Below, piece after piece: positions 8,613-19,356 of a stretch of 64,000 bases of DNA; the first letter of the stretch is position 1; each line of letters starts with the position of its first letter. Made by a program: the position numbers and the translations under genes. The notes below the pieces were generated by a model. That model had not been told where the DNA came from. It did no database searches and saw only the letters and a program-made list of their open reading frames with translations. The stretch comes from Phenylobacterium sp. J367 (GTDB lineage: Bacteria; Pseudomonadota; Alphaproteobacteria; Caulobacterales; Caulobacteraceae), in contig NZ_JAJONA010000001.1 of assembly GCF_024699985.1 (NCBI RefSeq), positions 620,001 through 684,000 of the forward strand. Reading direction: 5' to 3'.

Positions 8613-10340
8613 CGACCGGCCTCCACCGCACGGACCTCGCCGGCGGGCTTCATCAGGCGCGCCATCACCTGGTCGCGCGGGCCGAACAGCTCGACCCGGC
8701 CGTCACGCAGCACCAGCATCTTGTCGGCCGAGCGGAACACGCCCGGCTTGTGGGAGATGATCACCACGCTCGACTTGTTGGCCTTCATGGCGTCGATGGC
8801 GCGCATCAGCGCCTCCTCGCCCTCGGCGTCCAGGCTGGCGTTCGGCTCGTCGAGGACGATGAACGCCGGCTCGCCCAGCATGGTCCGCGCCAGGCCGATG
8901 CGCTGGCGCTGGCCGGCGGACAGGACCACGCCGCCCTCGCCCACTTCGGTATCGTAGCCCTTGGGCATCCGAAGGATGAGTTCGTGCACGCCGGCCAGCT
9001 TGGCGGCGGCGACCACCTCTTCGTCGGTCACGTCCTCGCGGAAGCGGGCGATGTTGTTGCGGATCGTGCCGGCGAAGAGCTCGGTGTCCTGCGGCAGGTA
9101 ACCCACGTGGCGGCCGAAATCGGCGCGGTCCCAAGTGAAGACATCGGCGCCGTCCAGGCGGACCGCCCCGTTGATCGGCTTCCAGATGCCCACCAGCAGG
9201 CGCGCCAGCGTCGACTTGCCGGCCCCCGAGGGTCCGATGATCCCCAGGACCTCCCCCGCCTCGATGGCGAAGTTGACGTTGCCCAGCACCAGCTTGCCGG
9301 CGCCCGGCGGGGCGAAGTTCACGCCCTCGACGCCTCAGCCGGCCGGTCGGCCGGGGCAACGAGGTGGCCAGCACCGGGGGCTCGGCCTTGGCGAGCAGCT
9401 GGTTCAGGCGCTCGTGCGCCCGCACCATGTTGTTCAGCGGTTCCCACGACCCGACGATCTTCTCGATCGGCTGCAGGGCGCGGCTCGCCAGGATCATGTT
9501 GGCGAACAGCATCCCCATGTGGAGCTCGCCCTTGATGATCAGGAAGGCGCCGATCGCGATGATCAGCACCTGGATGCCCATCCGCACCGCCTTGATCATG
9601 TCGGTGAACAGGTTCGACTGCTCGGCGGCGACGGCGCCGCGTTCGATGGTCACCGCCCGGTGCCCGGCCCAGGCGCGGCCCAGGGTCGGCAGCATGCCCA
9701 TGGCGCGCACGACCTCGCTGTTGCGGAGCGCGGCCTCGGTGAAGGCGTAGCTGCGCAGCGCGGCGTCGTTGGCTTCCTTCATCGGCGGATGCGTCGCGCG
9801 CTGCTGCCAGATCGCCAGGCCGAGCAGCACGCAGGCGCCGACGAAGGTGACCACGCCGACCAGGGGATCGATGATGAACAGGACGCCCAGGAAGACCGGG
9901 ATCCAGGGCACGTCGAAGAAGGCCGCCGCGCCGATGCCGGTCATGGTCTGCCGGAAGGTGTCGAGGTCGCGCAGCGCCTGCGACCGGGCGCTGGGCTCGC
10001 CGCGGACGGCGGCGTCGAACAGGCCGGAGAACAGCCGTCCGGAGACCTGCTGGTCGAGCACGACGCCATAGTTGATCAGGATCCGCGCGCGGAAGTCGTC
10101 GATGGCGCTGGAGACGGCGAAGACGAACAGGGTGACGAGGGTCAGCCCCCAGAGGGTGCCCTCGTTGTGGCTGATCAGCACCCGGCCATAAATCTGGAAG
10201 GTATAGAGCGGCAGGGCGAGGTAGAGGACGTTCGAGAAGAAGCTGAAGGCGAACGCGACAAGGAACGGCCTTTTCGCCCCGCGGATAGCGTGGCTCAGCA
10301 CGTTATCCGGCAGGTCCCTCAAGAACGTCAAAATCTTCAT
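8609..10340 (-). CDS. Type I secretion ABC transporter, permease/ATPase fusion (PrtD/RsaD-like), frameshifted
   Basis: Exports the RTX protein using ATP. The N-terminal half is a type I exporter membrane domain with several transmembrane segments ('FLVAFAFSFFSNVLYLALPLY' onward) and no peptidase domain. The ATPase half carries Walker A GPSGAGKST, Q-loop 'YLPQDTELF', signature LSAGQRQR, Walker B 'FIVLDEPNASLD' and H-loop ISHKP. A frameshift near 9335 separates the two halves in the linker; the sequence is collinear across it (RPTGRL, then VNFAPPGAGKLVLGNV). About 577 residues reconstructed, normal for the family. It is first in the exporter-adaptor-substrate order. Confidence 0.9.
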
Positions 10341-10543
10341 GTGCGCCGCGCCGTCGTCCGTCCGTGCCGCCCAAGATAACCCAAAGGTGGCTTAATTGCG
10401 GTGAATGCGTTTTGAACCCGAAGGCCCACTTCGCTCTCGCCCGGAACGCCCGGAGCGGCGGGAGAGATGCTTGCGCACCTAGTTTATGTCAATGGCACTG
10501 CCAGGACGCCGCAGGGGCGATTCCGGCGCGCCAGGGAGCGTCC

Positions 10544-11339
10544 ATGCCACGCGTGGCCATCGTCGGAAGCTGCATCACGCGGGACCTGTGGCCGATCCGC
10601 GGCGACGGGCTGAAGGACCTTGCCTACGTCTCCCGGACCAGCTTCCCGAGCCTGATGTCGCGGCCCGTGCCCGGCTTCGCGCCGGCGGCCGCGCCGCCCG
10701 AACCCCTGAAGCAGCACCAGCACCGGGCGGTCGTGGCCGACCTCCGGAAGACCGCGCTGGCCCAGCTCGTCGCGTTCCGTCCGACCCACGTGATCTTCGA
10801 CTTCATCGACGAGCGGTTCGACCTCTACGCCGCGTCCCGGGCCATCGTCACCCGCAGCTGGGAGCTGGAGGTAAGCGGCTATCTGACCCAGGCGCCGTTC
10901 GCCGGCCGCCGGCGGATTCCCCGCCTGTCGGCGGCCTGCGACCGGCTCTGGCTGGAAGCGTTGGCGGAGTTCGCCGCCTTTGTGCGCGCCACGCCGCTCG
11001 CGCACGCCCGGCTGATCCTGCACAGCGCGCGCTGGGCCACCGCCAGCCGGACCGAGGACGGGACGCTGCGTCCGGTGGACGGCGTCGAGATCATGGGCGG
11101 CGACTGGGGCGACGCTGGCGCCCACAACGCGCTGCTGGCCCGCTACGAGGCGGACTTCCTCGATCTCATGCCGCCGGTGGACGTGGTGGCCGCGCCGGAC
11201 GCGCGGATCGCCGACGATGCGCACCAGTGGGGGGTTCAGCCCCTTCCACTATGTGCCGGCCTATTACGCAGAGATCTGGCGCCAGCTCGAGGCGCTGGGC
11301 GTCACCGCGCTCGTCGAGCCCAATGCTCCAGCGGCGTGA
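10544..11339 (+). CDS. DUF6270-like protein, frameshifted
   Basis: Opens 'MPRVAIVGSCITRDLW', the GSCxTRD signature seen in DUF6270-type proteins of polysaccharide loci. A conserved 'HVIFDFIDERFDLY' follows, and near the end 'DDAHQWGFSPFHYVPAYYAEIW'. About 265 residues with no signal peptide and no membrane segment. The GSC and late His suggest an SGNH-hydrolase-like arrangement, but this is inference. The frame breaks at a run of six Gs (11228-11233); removing one G restores the ending to NAPAA. The 3' end overlaps the convergent repeat-protein gene by 38 bp. Confidence 0.65.
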
Positions 11340-12858
11340 GGCCTGAGGCCACCAGGTCCGGGTTCGAGGCCAGATAGGCCGCGTTGGGAAAGCCCGGCCG
11401 GGATTCCGCGATCCGCCAGGCGCCACCCTGCAGATAGTCGATCAGCGGGTTGCCCCCCGCCAGATCGCCACGGGCCGCGAGATAGTGGCCGGTGTCGAAC
11501 CACGGGCACGGACTGCGCCCTTCCGCGCCGCCGGTCTGGGCGAAGTGGGTCAGGGGCTCGATCCCCAGGCGCGCCACGTCCGGGTTCTCCTCGAGGTACC
11601 AGGGGGTGTCGAAGAGCGGATGGGGCGAAAGCCCCCGCCGCCAGCCGACGGTGAGGTAGTGCAGGATCGGCGGCGCGCCGATCTCCTCGTCCACCTGCTC
11701 CGCGTACCAGGCCGGATCGAACAGCGGATGCGGCGACAACCCCTCGATCCAGCCGGCGCGCAGGTAATGGGCCAGCGGGTTCTCGCCCTCGGCCAGGGCC
11801 GGCCGCTGGGCCATGTAGAACGGCACGTCGAACAGCGGATGGGGGGCTGCGCCCTTCCAGCCCGCCGGAGACGACGTAGTGGGTCAGCGGCTCGATGCCG
11901 ATCGAGGCCACGTCTTCATTGCGGGCCAGGTACCAGGCCGGGTCGAACAGCATGTGGGGGACCTGGCCTTCCCGCCAGCCCGCCGTCAGGTAGTGCAGCA
12001 GGGGCGCGGTGGAGGCGACCGGCCCCGTGCGGGCGATGTAGCCCTCCGCATCGAACAGGGCGTGCGGCGAGAGCCCCTGCGCGCCGCCGGTCCGCAGGTA
12101 GTGGGTGATCGGCTCCTCGTCGAAGGCGAGGTCGTGCGCCTGCGTCCGGTAGCGGACGACGTCGAACAGCGGGTGGGGATCGAAGCCGGCGTCCGCGCCG
12201 ATCCGCAGGTAGTGCTGCAGCGGGGGTGAGCCCGCTGTCGCCGATCTCGGCGGCGTAGCGGCTGCCGTACCAGGCGCTATCGAACAGCGGGTGCGGGCTG
12301 CGGCCTGCGGCGGCGCTCGGCGAGCAGGTAGTGGACGATCGGGGCCCGGCCGCCGGAGCCGCCGTTGGCGATGTACCAGGCCTGGTCGAAGGGCGCGGGC
12401 GGGACGATCTCGGGCGCCGCGCCACGCCGGGCATAGGCGGCCATGTGCCGGAGGTCGAAGAGCGTGCGGCCGGTCCCGCGCCAGAGGCCCGAGCGCGCGA
12501 TCAGGGCCGCCTGGCCGAAGGAGCCCAGGCGGGCCAGCGCGCGGTCCAGGCGCCGGAGCCGGACGGGCGGGGCGGGCCTGCGGGTGGGCGGGCCCTGGAG
12601 CTGGCGGTGGGCGGCGGCGCGCAGGGCGGCTTCGGTGTCGGCGCGTCCGACGAGCGCGGCGGTCAGCGCCGCGGTCAGCTCGCTGCGCGTCAAGGCTTCG
12701 CGCACCTGGCCCTGGTGGCCGAGCGCCGTCGTCGCCTTCAGGTCCGCCAGACGCCCCGCGAGCGCATCGACCCTGGCCATCGCCTCGGCGAAGACGGTTT
12801 CGTCGTTAGCGGCTGATCCGGCCAAGACTGCGGGCGCGGAATCCGCAGCCCCTCCCAT
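11302..12858 (-). CDS. Repeat-only protein with about ten 'LFD-WYL-HYL-EGRSP' units, frameshifted
   Basis: I recognise the repeat from alphaproteobacterial glycosyltransferase-associated proteins but know no assigned function. Residues 1-140 include a probable coiled coil and 'LFDLRHMAAYARRG'. About ten units of about 37 residues follow, patterned HPLFDxxWYLxxNxDVAxxGxxPLxHYLxxGxxEGxSP, and the protein ends 'LEHWARRAR'. No catalytic domain is visible. Frame breaks near 12305, 12228 (a run of five Cs) and 11845 (a run of six Cs) are each repaired by dropping one base, and repeat periodicity is kept across all three. About 516 residues reconstructed. It may be an interaction scaffold for the neighbouring glycan enzymes; that is inference. 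Confidence 0.6.
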
Positions 12859-12898
12859 GGTTCAAGAGTGCGTTGTCTCCGACCCCGCCAGCGCCCTG

Positions 12899-13935
12899 TC
12901 AAGGCGCGGGGATCGCGGCCTCGGCCTCGAGCCACGCCTGATAGCTTCCCGGTCCCGAGGCGAAGGGGTCGGGGAAGCGCGCCTGGAGATCCCGCCGTTC
13001 GCGGTAGAGGACGCGGTGCGGCTTCTCGATCTTGCGGCCGTCCGAATAGGCGTCATAGGCCCAGTAGCGCTCGGGGATCGTCGGCTCGGAGTTGTCCTCG
13101 ACGGCGTCGCGGTACCAGTGCCAGATCTCATAGACCGGGAAATTGTCCTTGGCGTACCGCTTGGTCATCAGGTCGGCGGTCGGGCCGAGCTTGGTGAAGT
13201 GCCAGAAGCGCAGCGGGACTCCGTTCACCGTGACCTGCCCGTCCTTGTGGACCGCCACCTCGCGGGTGCTGATGTTCCAGCTGGCGACGTTGTAGCCGGG
13301 GTCGCGCAGCACCTTCACCTTGTCGAACAGGGCCGGCACGTGGTCGCACCACCGCTGGTCCACGAAGAGACCGGCCGGCATGTCGTCGTAGCACCAGTCG
13401 AGCAGGCGATCGTTCCACCACTTCGCGAAGCGGGCGCCCTCCCCGTCGTGCGGATGGCCACGAAACCGAGGTTGAAGATGCCGGTGCGCGAGGCCGAGAG
13501 GTCGTTGTCGAGGATCGCCTCGGTCGTGGTGTTGGGCTCGATCAGGTGCGGGGTGAGGACGATGTCGTGGGTCTTCAGCCCGTCGACCAGCGGATCGAGG
13601 TCGGCGAGCAGGGCGGTATCGGGATCGAGGTAGATCACCGCGTCGGCGCCGGACGCGCAGGCCTGGTGGATGAAGGGTCCCTTCACCGCCGTGCAGACCT
13701 CGACCACGTCGTGCTTGAAAAGCCAGCTGCGGAAGTCGGGGATGCCGAGGTCCTGGGCCCAGACCACCCGATCGAAGGGCTCGTCCGGGGCCTTGAAGAC
13801 GAAGTCCGCCGGCGGCTCGTCGGTGATCAGCGCCACCAGCTCCCAGTCGGGATGGAAGCGCCGGAGCGTCCGGTAGAGCACCCGGGCGCGGTTCAGGTAG
13901 GAAAAGGTGAAGCTGGAATAGCAGAGGACCTTCAC
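12899..13935 (-). CDS. Putative glycosyltransferase with DxD-type motif, frameshifted
   Basis: About 345 residues. It starts 'KVLCYSSFTFSYLNRARVLYRTL' and has 'ADAVIYLDPDTALLADLDPL' near residue 100, an acidic DPD motif like the metal/nucleotide-sugar site of GT-A enzymes. Later segments 'FVDQRWCDHVPALFDKVKV' and 'LRFWHFTKLGP' resemble the second half of GT8-like transferases (Asp-Gln and His-F-x-K positions). A frameshift near 13443 in a G run splits the gene. The GTG start overlaps the stop of the upstream glycosyltransferase (GTGA), so the two are coupled. Sugar specificity is unknown. Confidence 0.7.
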
Positions 13936-16032
13936 CGGGCGGCCTCCGCGCTCATCAGATCGGCCGACAGCGCGCTGAACTCCAGGTCGTGGACCAGTGG
14001 ATTTCGCCGCCGCCTAGCCAGGTCGAGGATCCGGCCGCTGTCGAAGGCCTCGGCGAGCGCCTTCTCGTCATCCAGAACCCAGCCGTGGCCGCCGTCGCTG
14101 ACGAAGGCCTGGACGTTGCCGGTGTCGGGATTGGTGATCACGGCGGCTGGCGGCCACCGCCTCGTAGGCAGTGAAGGAGAAGGTCTCGCGGCAGATCGGC
14201 CAGACCAGGGCGGCGTCGACCTCGAGCTCCTCCAGCACCTGCTGCATCCGCCGCGGATGCTCGTCGGTGACGCGGACCTCGTGGAACGACAGCGGCAGGC
14301 CGCCGGGAGTCTTGATGCCCAGGTGCAGGAACTCGTAGCGGCTGTCGCCCTCGTGCTTGAGGAGGAGCTCGCGGAAGATCGACCAGCCTTTGTGGTCCAC
14401 CGCGTGGCCCATGTAGGCGAGCCGGAACGGGCGCTCGATCGGCGGGACCGGGGCCGGGCCGCGCGGGGCCAGTCGGGCGTGCGGCAGGACGACCTCGCCG
14501 GCGGCGAGGTGGTTCCAGCTCCGCCGCCAGAAGTCGAGGGTGACCTGGGACGGCGCGGCCACCGTCAGCTCCAGCCGGTTGAACAGGCGCTCGTGCTCGG
14601 CCAGGTGCAGACGGCGGTACGGCAGGTAGAGGCAGATTCCGCAGGCGGCGCTGTCCGGCGGCGGCGCGCCGCAGTCCTGGACGTCGTTGCGCAGCAGGTG
14701 GAAGCCGGCGCAGACGCTGCCGAAGTCGTGCAGCCAGAACCAGCCGGACTTCAGGCCGACGGCGCTCAGGATCTCCACGGTCTCGTCCGTGGTGTGGCCG
14801 AGCAGGCTGTGGATCGCGAAGGTCCGCGCGCCGGGGGCGCCGTCGCCGCCTGGGCCCGCAGCGTCTCCACGATGGTCGCCGGCGGGAAGTAGCCCACCAG
14901 CCGTCCGTTCAGCAGGACGCCCATCAGGCTGGGTTCGGACGCGGGGCGGACGGTGGGCCAGGGGCCCGGCGGGAAGATGTGGAGGTGGTCGCGGCCCATC
15001 TGGGCGACGTGGGCGCCCTCGCGCTGCAGGCAGAGCTGCACGCCGCCGGTGTTGGCCACATAGTCGTCGTGGCTGAAGGTGACGTGCAGGTCGGCGAGCC
15101 CGGTGCGGGATTTCGCGAACGCCCTGGCCAGGGCCGAGGCCGGCTTGGCCTTCACCTCGGCGGCCACCTTCAGGGCGTGCTCCACCCGCGCCGCCATCGG
15201 CCGGCGCTCGCGCAGGATGTGGTAGCGGAAGCCGAGCTCCTGGCGCGGGCTGAAGCCGAGGTCCCGCCCGATCCTCAGATAGTGGACGAAGGGGTTCAGG
15301 CCCGCTTCGACGACGTCCGGGACCTGGTCCTGGTAGTCGCAGAATCGAGAAGCGCGGGTTCGGATCGCGGCCTTCGCGCCAGCCGAAGCGCAGGAAGTGG
15401 TCCAGCGGCTCGACGCCGGCCGCCGCCACGTCCTTGTAGGCCCCGAGGTAGTAGCCGGCGTCGAACTCCGGCTCCACCAGCACGCGCTGCTCGGCGATCG
15501 CCCGCTCGGCTTCGGCGAAGGCGGCCTCGACGGCGGGGTCAAGCGGCGCAGGCGGTTCAGCCGGCTCGGCTGGCGCCTCCTCGGCGACTTCCGCGTCCGC
15601 CGCCGGCCCGGTGACATCCGGTTCCGCGGCCTGCGCTCCGGCTGGACCGGCTTCCTTGTCTTCCGGCTCCGGGGCTTCGGCTTCCGCCAGCGGCGGCGGC
15701 GGCGGGAAGTCCGGGATCCCCGCGACCTTCCGGGCCCAGGCGGTCGCCCGCTCCGAGGCATAGACCTCGCGGCCCTCGTGGCGGCCGAGCGTCAGATAGT
15801 GGAAGAGCGGCTCGTAAGTCGCCTCGGCCACGTCGCCATTGGCGTCCAGATAGGCCTTGGAGGAAAACCAGGGCGCCGGATCGCGGCCTTCGCGCCAGCC
15901 GGACGTCACGTAGTGGCGCACGAAGTCGAGGTCGAGCCCCGCCAGGTCCGCATAGGTCGCCCGGTAGAAGGCGCTGTCGAACGCGGTGGAGACGACCCGG
16001 TAGACTTCATCCTCTGGGGCCGCGACGGCCAT
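13932..16032 (-). CDS. GT4-like glycosyltransferase with N-terminal surface repeats, frameshifted
   Basis: About 700 residues. Residues of about 1-110 hold two copies of the local repeat (FDSAFYRATYADLAGLD, HYVTSGWREGRDP). A Pro/Glu/Ala-rich linker (about 110-185) and two more repeat copies ('FDAGYYLGAYKDVAAAGVEP', 'NPFVHYLRIG') follow. The C-terminal 400 residues resemble a GT4 catalytic fold, with 'FRLAYMGHAVDHKGWSIF' and an E-x7-E-like 'ETFSFTAYEAVAA' continuing to 'AAVITNPDTGNVQAFV'. Frame breaks lie near 15345, 14835 and 14150. The start at MAVAAPEDEVYR was preferred over the upstream Met at 16218, which would overlap the divergent promoter region. It is coupled to the next gene. Confidence 0.72.
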
Positions 16033-16165
16033 GCAGCGTAACTTCCCTTCGCGTCGTCGGGGGCTTGTGTGCAACAGAAGGTCGTCATGGGCAACCGCCG
16101 CCCGGCGCTTGTGACGGATGGCGGCGGCCGCTACAGCCGACCCTATCGCCGCCGCGGACTGAGCA

Positions 16166-17455
16166 ATGACGACCCAGGATCGACCCGACAGCGCCCGCCA
16201 GACGGCCGACGGACGCACCGCCTACTTCGTGCTCGGCATGCACCGCTCCGGCACCTCGGCGACGACCCAGGTCCTGGCGGCGGCGGGCTGCCAGTTGCCC
16301 GAGAACGTGATGCCGGGCGACGAGCACAACGCCAAGGGCTACTTCGAGCCCTGGAAGATCGCGATCCTCAACGACGAGCGCCTGCGGATCGGCGGATCGG
16401 CCTGGGACGACGCCTTCGCCTATCCGTTCCGCCCGCTGCCCCGGAAGGACGAGCGCGCCTGGCTGAACCGGGCCACCGAACTGTTCGACACCGAATACCG
16501 CTTCGCCCGCTTCCCGCTGATGAAGGACCCCCGCGCCAGCGTGCTGATGCCGTTCTGGCGCACGGTGCTGGACGACCTGGGCTTCGGCCTGCGCGCGGTG
16601 ATCCCGGTGCGCCATCCCCTGGCGGTGGCGGGCTCGCTGGCGCGGCGCGACAACTTCTCCACCGAGAAGTCGCTGCTGATCTGGACGTCCTACATGCTCG
16701 GCGCCGAGGCCTATACGCGTGACGTTGCGCGCGCCTTCGTCAGCTACGACGGCCTGCTCAGCGACTGGCGGGCCGAGGTGGCGAAGATCGAGGCGGCGCA
16801 CGGCGCGCCGCTGCCGAGCCTGGGCGCCCACAGCGCCGAGCAGATCGACAGCTTCCTCTCCCCCGACCTGCGCCACAACGCGGGCTCGGGCGACCTCGGC
16901 CGGTTCGGCTGGGCCGGCGACCTGACGGCCCGGGTGCTGGCCTGGTTCGAGGCCGCCGCGGCCGGCGAGGCGCCCGCAGCCTCGACGCTCGACGCGCTCG
17001 CCGCGGAATACGCCGACTGGCGGGCGAAGGTGGAGCGGCTGGTGTCGCCCATGACCCGGGACTTCGACGTGACCCGCGCGGAGCTGCGGCACCAGCGCGC
17101 GGTGGAGGTGGTGCTGCGCAACACCCACGAGCGCGAGAAGGCCGACTGGAAAGCCCACGAGGTCAAGCTCGACCTCGAGCGCGAGACGCTGTTGCGGAAC
17201 CTGCGCATCGAGCGGGAGACGATGCGGCTCACGCTCGAGCATGAGTTCGCGACCGAGCGCCAGCAGTTGATCGCCGAGCGGGTCGCCGAGCGGGAAGCGC
17301 TGGAGGCCGACCGAGCGGCCGTACGCGCCGCGCTGGAAGCTGATATCGTGCGGATCGACGCCGAGCGCCAGGCGGCGGAGCAGGCGCTGGAGGCCATGCG
17401 GCGGCGGTGGGAAGAGCTCACGCGCCGGCTGGATTCTCTGCTGGCCGAGACCTGA
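16166..17455 (+). CDS. Sulfotransferase family protein with C-terminal coiled coil
   Basis: 429 residues, intact. The P-loop-like PAPS site 'YFVLGMHRSGTSATTQVL' begins near residue 20, and a core 'LMKDPRASVLMPFW' and 'VIPVRHPLAVAGSL' follow. This is the layout of bacterial sulfotransferase-family proteins in polysaccharide clusters. From about residue 290 the sequence turns into a long charged heptad region (HEREKADWKAHEVKLDLERE onward), predicted coiled coil, which may mediate oligomerisation or anchoring. It is divergent from the repeat glycosyltransferase and is followed 20 bp later by another. The acceptor is unknown. Confidence 0.8.
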   Translation: MTTQDRPDSARQTADGRTAYFVLGMHRSGTSATTQVLAAAGCQLPENVMPGDEHNAKGYFEPWKIAILNDERLRIGGSAWDDAFAYPFRPLPRKDERAWLNRATELFDTEYRFARFPLMKDPRASVLMPFWRTVLDDLGFGLRAVIPVRHPLAVAGSLARRDNFSTEKSLLIWTSYMLGAEAYTRDVARAFVSYDGLLSDWRAEVAKIEAAHGAPLPSLGAHSAEQIDSFLSPDLRHNAGSGDLGRFGWAGDLTARVLAWFEAAAAGEAPAASTLDALAAEYADWRAKVERLVSPMTRDFDVTRAELRHQRAVEVVLRNTHEREKADWKAHEVKLDLERETLLRNLRIERETMRLTLEHEFATERQQLIAERVAEREALEADRAAVRAALEADIVRIDAERQAAEQALEAMRRRWEELTRRLDSLLAET

Positions 17456-17475
17456 GCGGCGCGAACGGCGCGCCG

Positions 17476-19356
17476 ATGACTGACACCGCATCCCTTGCCG
17501 AAGACCGCTGGCGGCGGTTCCAGGCGGCCAACCGCCGGCGCTATGCCGCGCGGGCGGGCCGCGTGCCGCCCGAGCGGATCCTGAAGTTGCTGGCACGCGG
17601 CAAGACGCCGGGGCGGACCCTGCTGCTGGCGAGTTCCGGGGCTTGGCACATGGACCTGGAGACCGCGCTCGGCAGCGTGGCGGACGAGCCGCACGGCCTC
17701 CTCGACTATGTGCGCGCCGGCCCGGATCCGGCGGTCCAGCCGAAGGCGCTGTTCGACCAGGCCTGGTATCTCGACCGCGCGCCGGGACTGGCCGGCACGC
17801 GCTGGGCCCCGCTCGCCCACTACCTGGTGCAGGGCGACCTGGAGGGCCGGTGGCCGCATCCGCTGGTCGAGCCCAAGCGGGTGCGCACGCCCGGCAGCCG
17901 GCTGACCGCCCTGCAGGACTTCCTGTTCGAGGGCGCCGCCGAGGGCCGCGACCCGCACCCGCTGTTCTACCTCAGGCACTACGTCGGCCAGTGCGAGGCG
18001 GTGGCGCGGACCGGCGAGAACCCCCTCAGCCACTATTTGCGGGAAGGCTGGCGCGCAGGCCTGGACCCGCACCCGGACTTCGCGGGCGGCGCCTACCTGA
18101 ACCGGACGCCCGGCGCCGCCGAGGCGGGCATCGCGCCGCTGCTGCACCACGTGACCCAGGGCGCGGCGCGGGTTCGCCACAGCCCGGCGCCGCCGGTCGG
18201 CGCAGCCCCGCCCGCGGATCGGGCCGTCACTCTGGTCGGCTATCCGTTCAGCCCGACCGGCATGGGCGAGCACCTGCGGGTGACGCTGCGGTCGCTGCAG
18301 GCGGCGGGCGTCGGGGTGCGGATCGTCGACGTCGCCCGGACCGCCGTCATCGCCGACCCGGCCTGGGCGCCGCTGCGGGCGCTGGTCGCCGAGGATCTCG
18401 GGCCGCTCAACGTCTTCTGCGTCAACGCCGACGAGATCGGGCGCGTGGTCGACCGCCTGGGCCGCGGGGCGTTCGAGGCGGCGCTGAACGTCGTCTATCC
18501 GGCCTGGGAGCTGGCGCGCTATCCGGCGGCCTACGCCCGGGCGCTTGCGCCGTTCGACGAGATCTGGGCGCCCTCCGCCTTCGTGCGCGACGCCATCGCC
18601 GGCGCCGTGGACCGCCCGGTCCAGGTGATCCCGCTGGCCGTGCAGCCGGAGCCCGAGCCCGGGCTGGGCCGCGCCCACTTCGGCATTCCCGAGGACGCGT
18701 TCGCGGTGCTGTTCTTCTTCGACTTCGCCTCCCATGCAGCGCGGAAGAACCCGGAGGGCGTGCTGGCGGCGGTGGAGCGGCTGGCGGCGCGACGGCCCGA
18801 GGCGCGGCTGCTGGCCGTGGTCAAGGTCCGCGGCACACCCGCCAGCCGGAGCGAGCGCGACGCCTTCCAGGCGCGGATCGCGGCGCTGGGCGAACGCGCC
18901 CGGCTGCTGGAGGGCGATTTCAGCGACGCGGAGATCCGCGGGCTCGTCGGCGCCTGCGACGCCTTCGTCTCCCTGCACCGCTCCGAGGGCTTCGGGCGCG
19001 GGCCGGCGGAGGCCATGGCGCTGGGCCGCCCGGCGATCGCCACCGGCTATTCCGGGACGGTGGACTTCATGCCGGAAGGCGTCGGGCTGAAGGTGGACTT
19101 CACCCTCGTCCCCGTGCCGCCGGGCGCCTATCCGCACGGCGAGGGCCAGGTCTGGGCCGAACCCTCGGCGGAGCACGCCTCACGGCTGATCGAGAGCCTG
19201 ATCGACGATCCCGAGGCCGCCCGGGCCCTGGCCGAACGGAGCCGGGCCCATATCCGCGAGACGCTCTCCTACGCCGCCGTCGGCCGGCGCCTCGCGGCGC
19301 GGGTTCAGGCGCTGCGGGCGGACCGGCGCCAGCCCGTCGGATCGAGCGACAGGTAG
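17476..19356 (+). CDS. GT4 glycosyltransferase with N-terminal surface repeats
   Basis: 626 residues, intact. The N-terminal 230 residues carry four copies of the shared repeat (for example 'ALFDQAWYLDRAPGLAG', 'HPLFYLRHYVGQCEAVA', 'NPLSHYLREGWRAGLDPHP'). From residue 240 a GT4 fold follows, with 'TLVGYPFSPTGMGEHLRVTL', donor-site 'AVLFFFDFASHAARKNPEG', and the E-x7-E motif in 'SEGFGRGPAEAMALGRPAI'. The start at MTDTASLAEDRW was chosen because upstream in-frame codons fall within the preceding gene. The 3' end overlaps the convergent membrane-protein gene by 52 bp. Confidence 0.83.
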   Translation: MTDTASLAEDRWRRFQAANRRRYAARAGRVPPERILKLLARGKTPGRTLLLASSGAWHMDLETALGSVADEPHGLLDYVRAGPDPAVQPKALFDQAWYLDRAPGLAGTRWAPLAHYLVQGDLEGRWPHPLVEPKRVRTPGSRLTALQDFLFEGAAEGRDPHPLFYLRHYVGQCEAVARTGENPLSHYLREGWRAGLDPHPDFAGGAYLNRTPGAAEAGIAPLLHHVTQGAARVRHSPAPPVGAAPPADRAVTLVGYPFSPTGMGEHLRVTLRSLQAAGVGVRIVDVARTAVIADPAWAPLRALVAEDLGPLNVFCVNADEIGRVVDRLGRGAFEAALNVVYPAWELARYPAAYARALAPFDEIWAPSAFVRDAIAGAVDRPVQVIPLAVQPEPEPGLGRAHFGIPEDAFAVLFFFDFASHAARKNPEGVLAAVERLAARRPEARLLAVVKVRGTPASRSERDAFQARIAALGERARLLEGDFSDAEIRGLVGACDAFVSLHRSEGFGRGPAEAMALGRPAIATGYSGTVDFMPEGVGLKVDFTLVPVPPGAYPHGEGQVWAEPSAEHASRLIESLIDDPEAARALAERSRAHIRETLSYAAVGRRLAARVQALRADRRQPVGSSDR

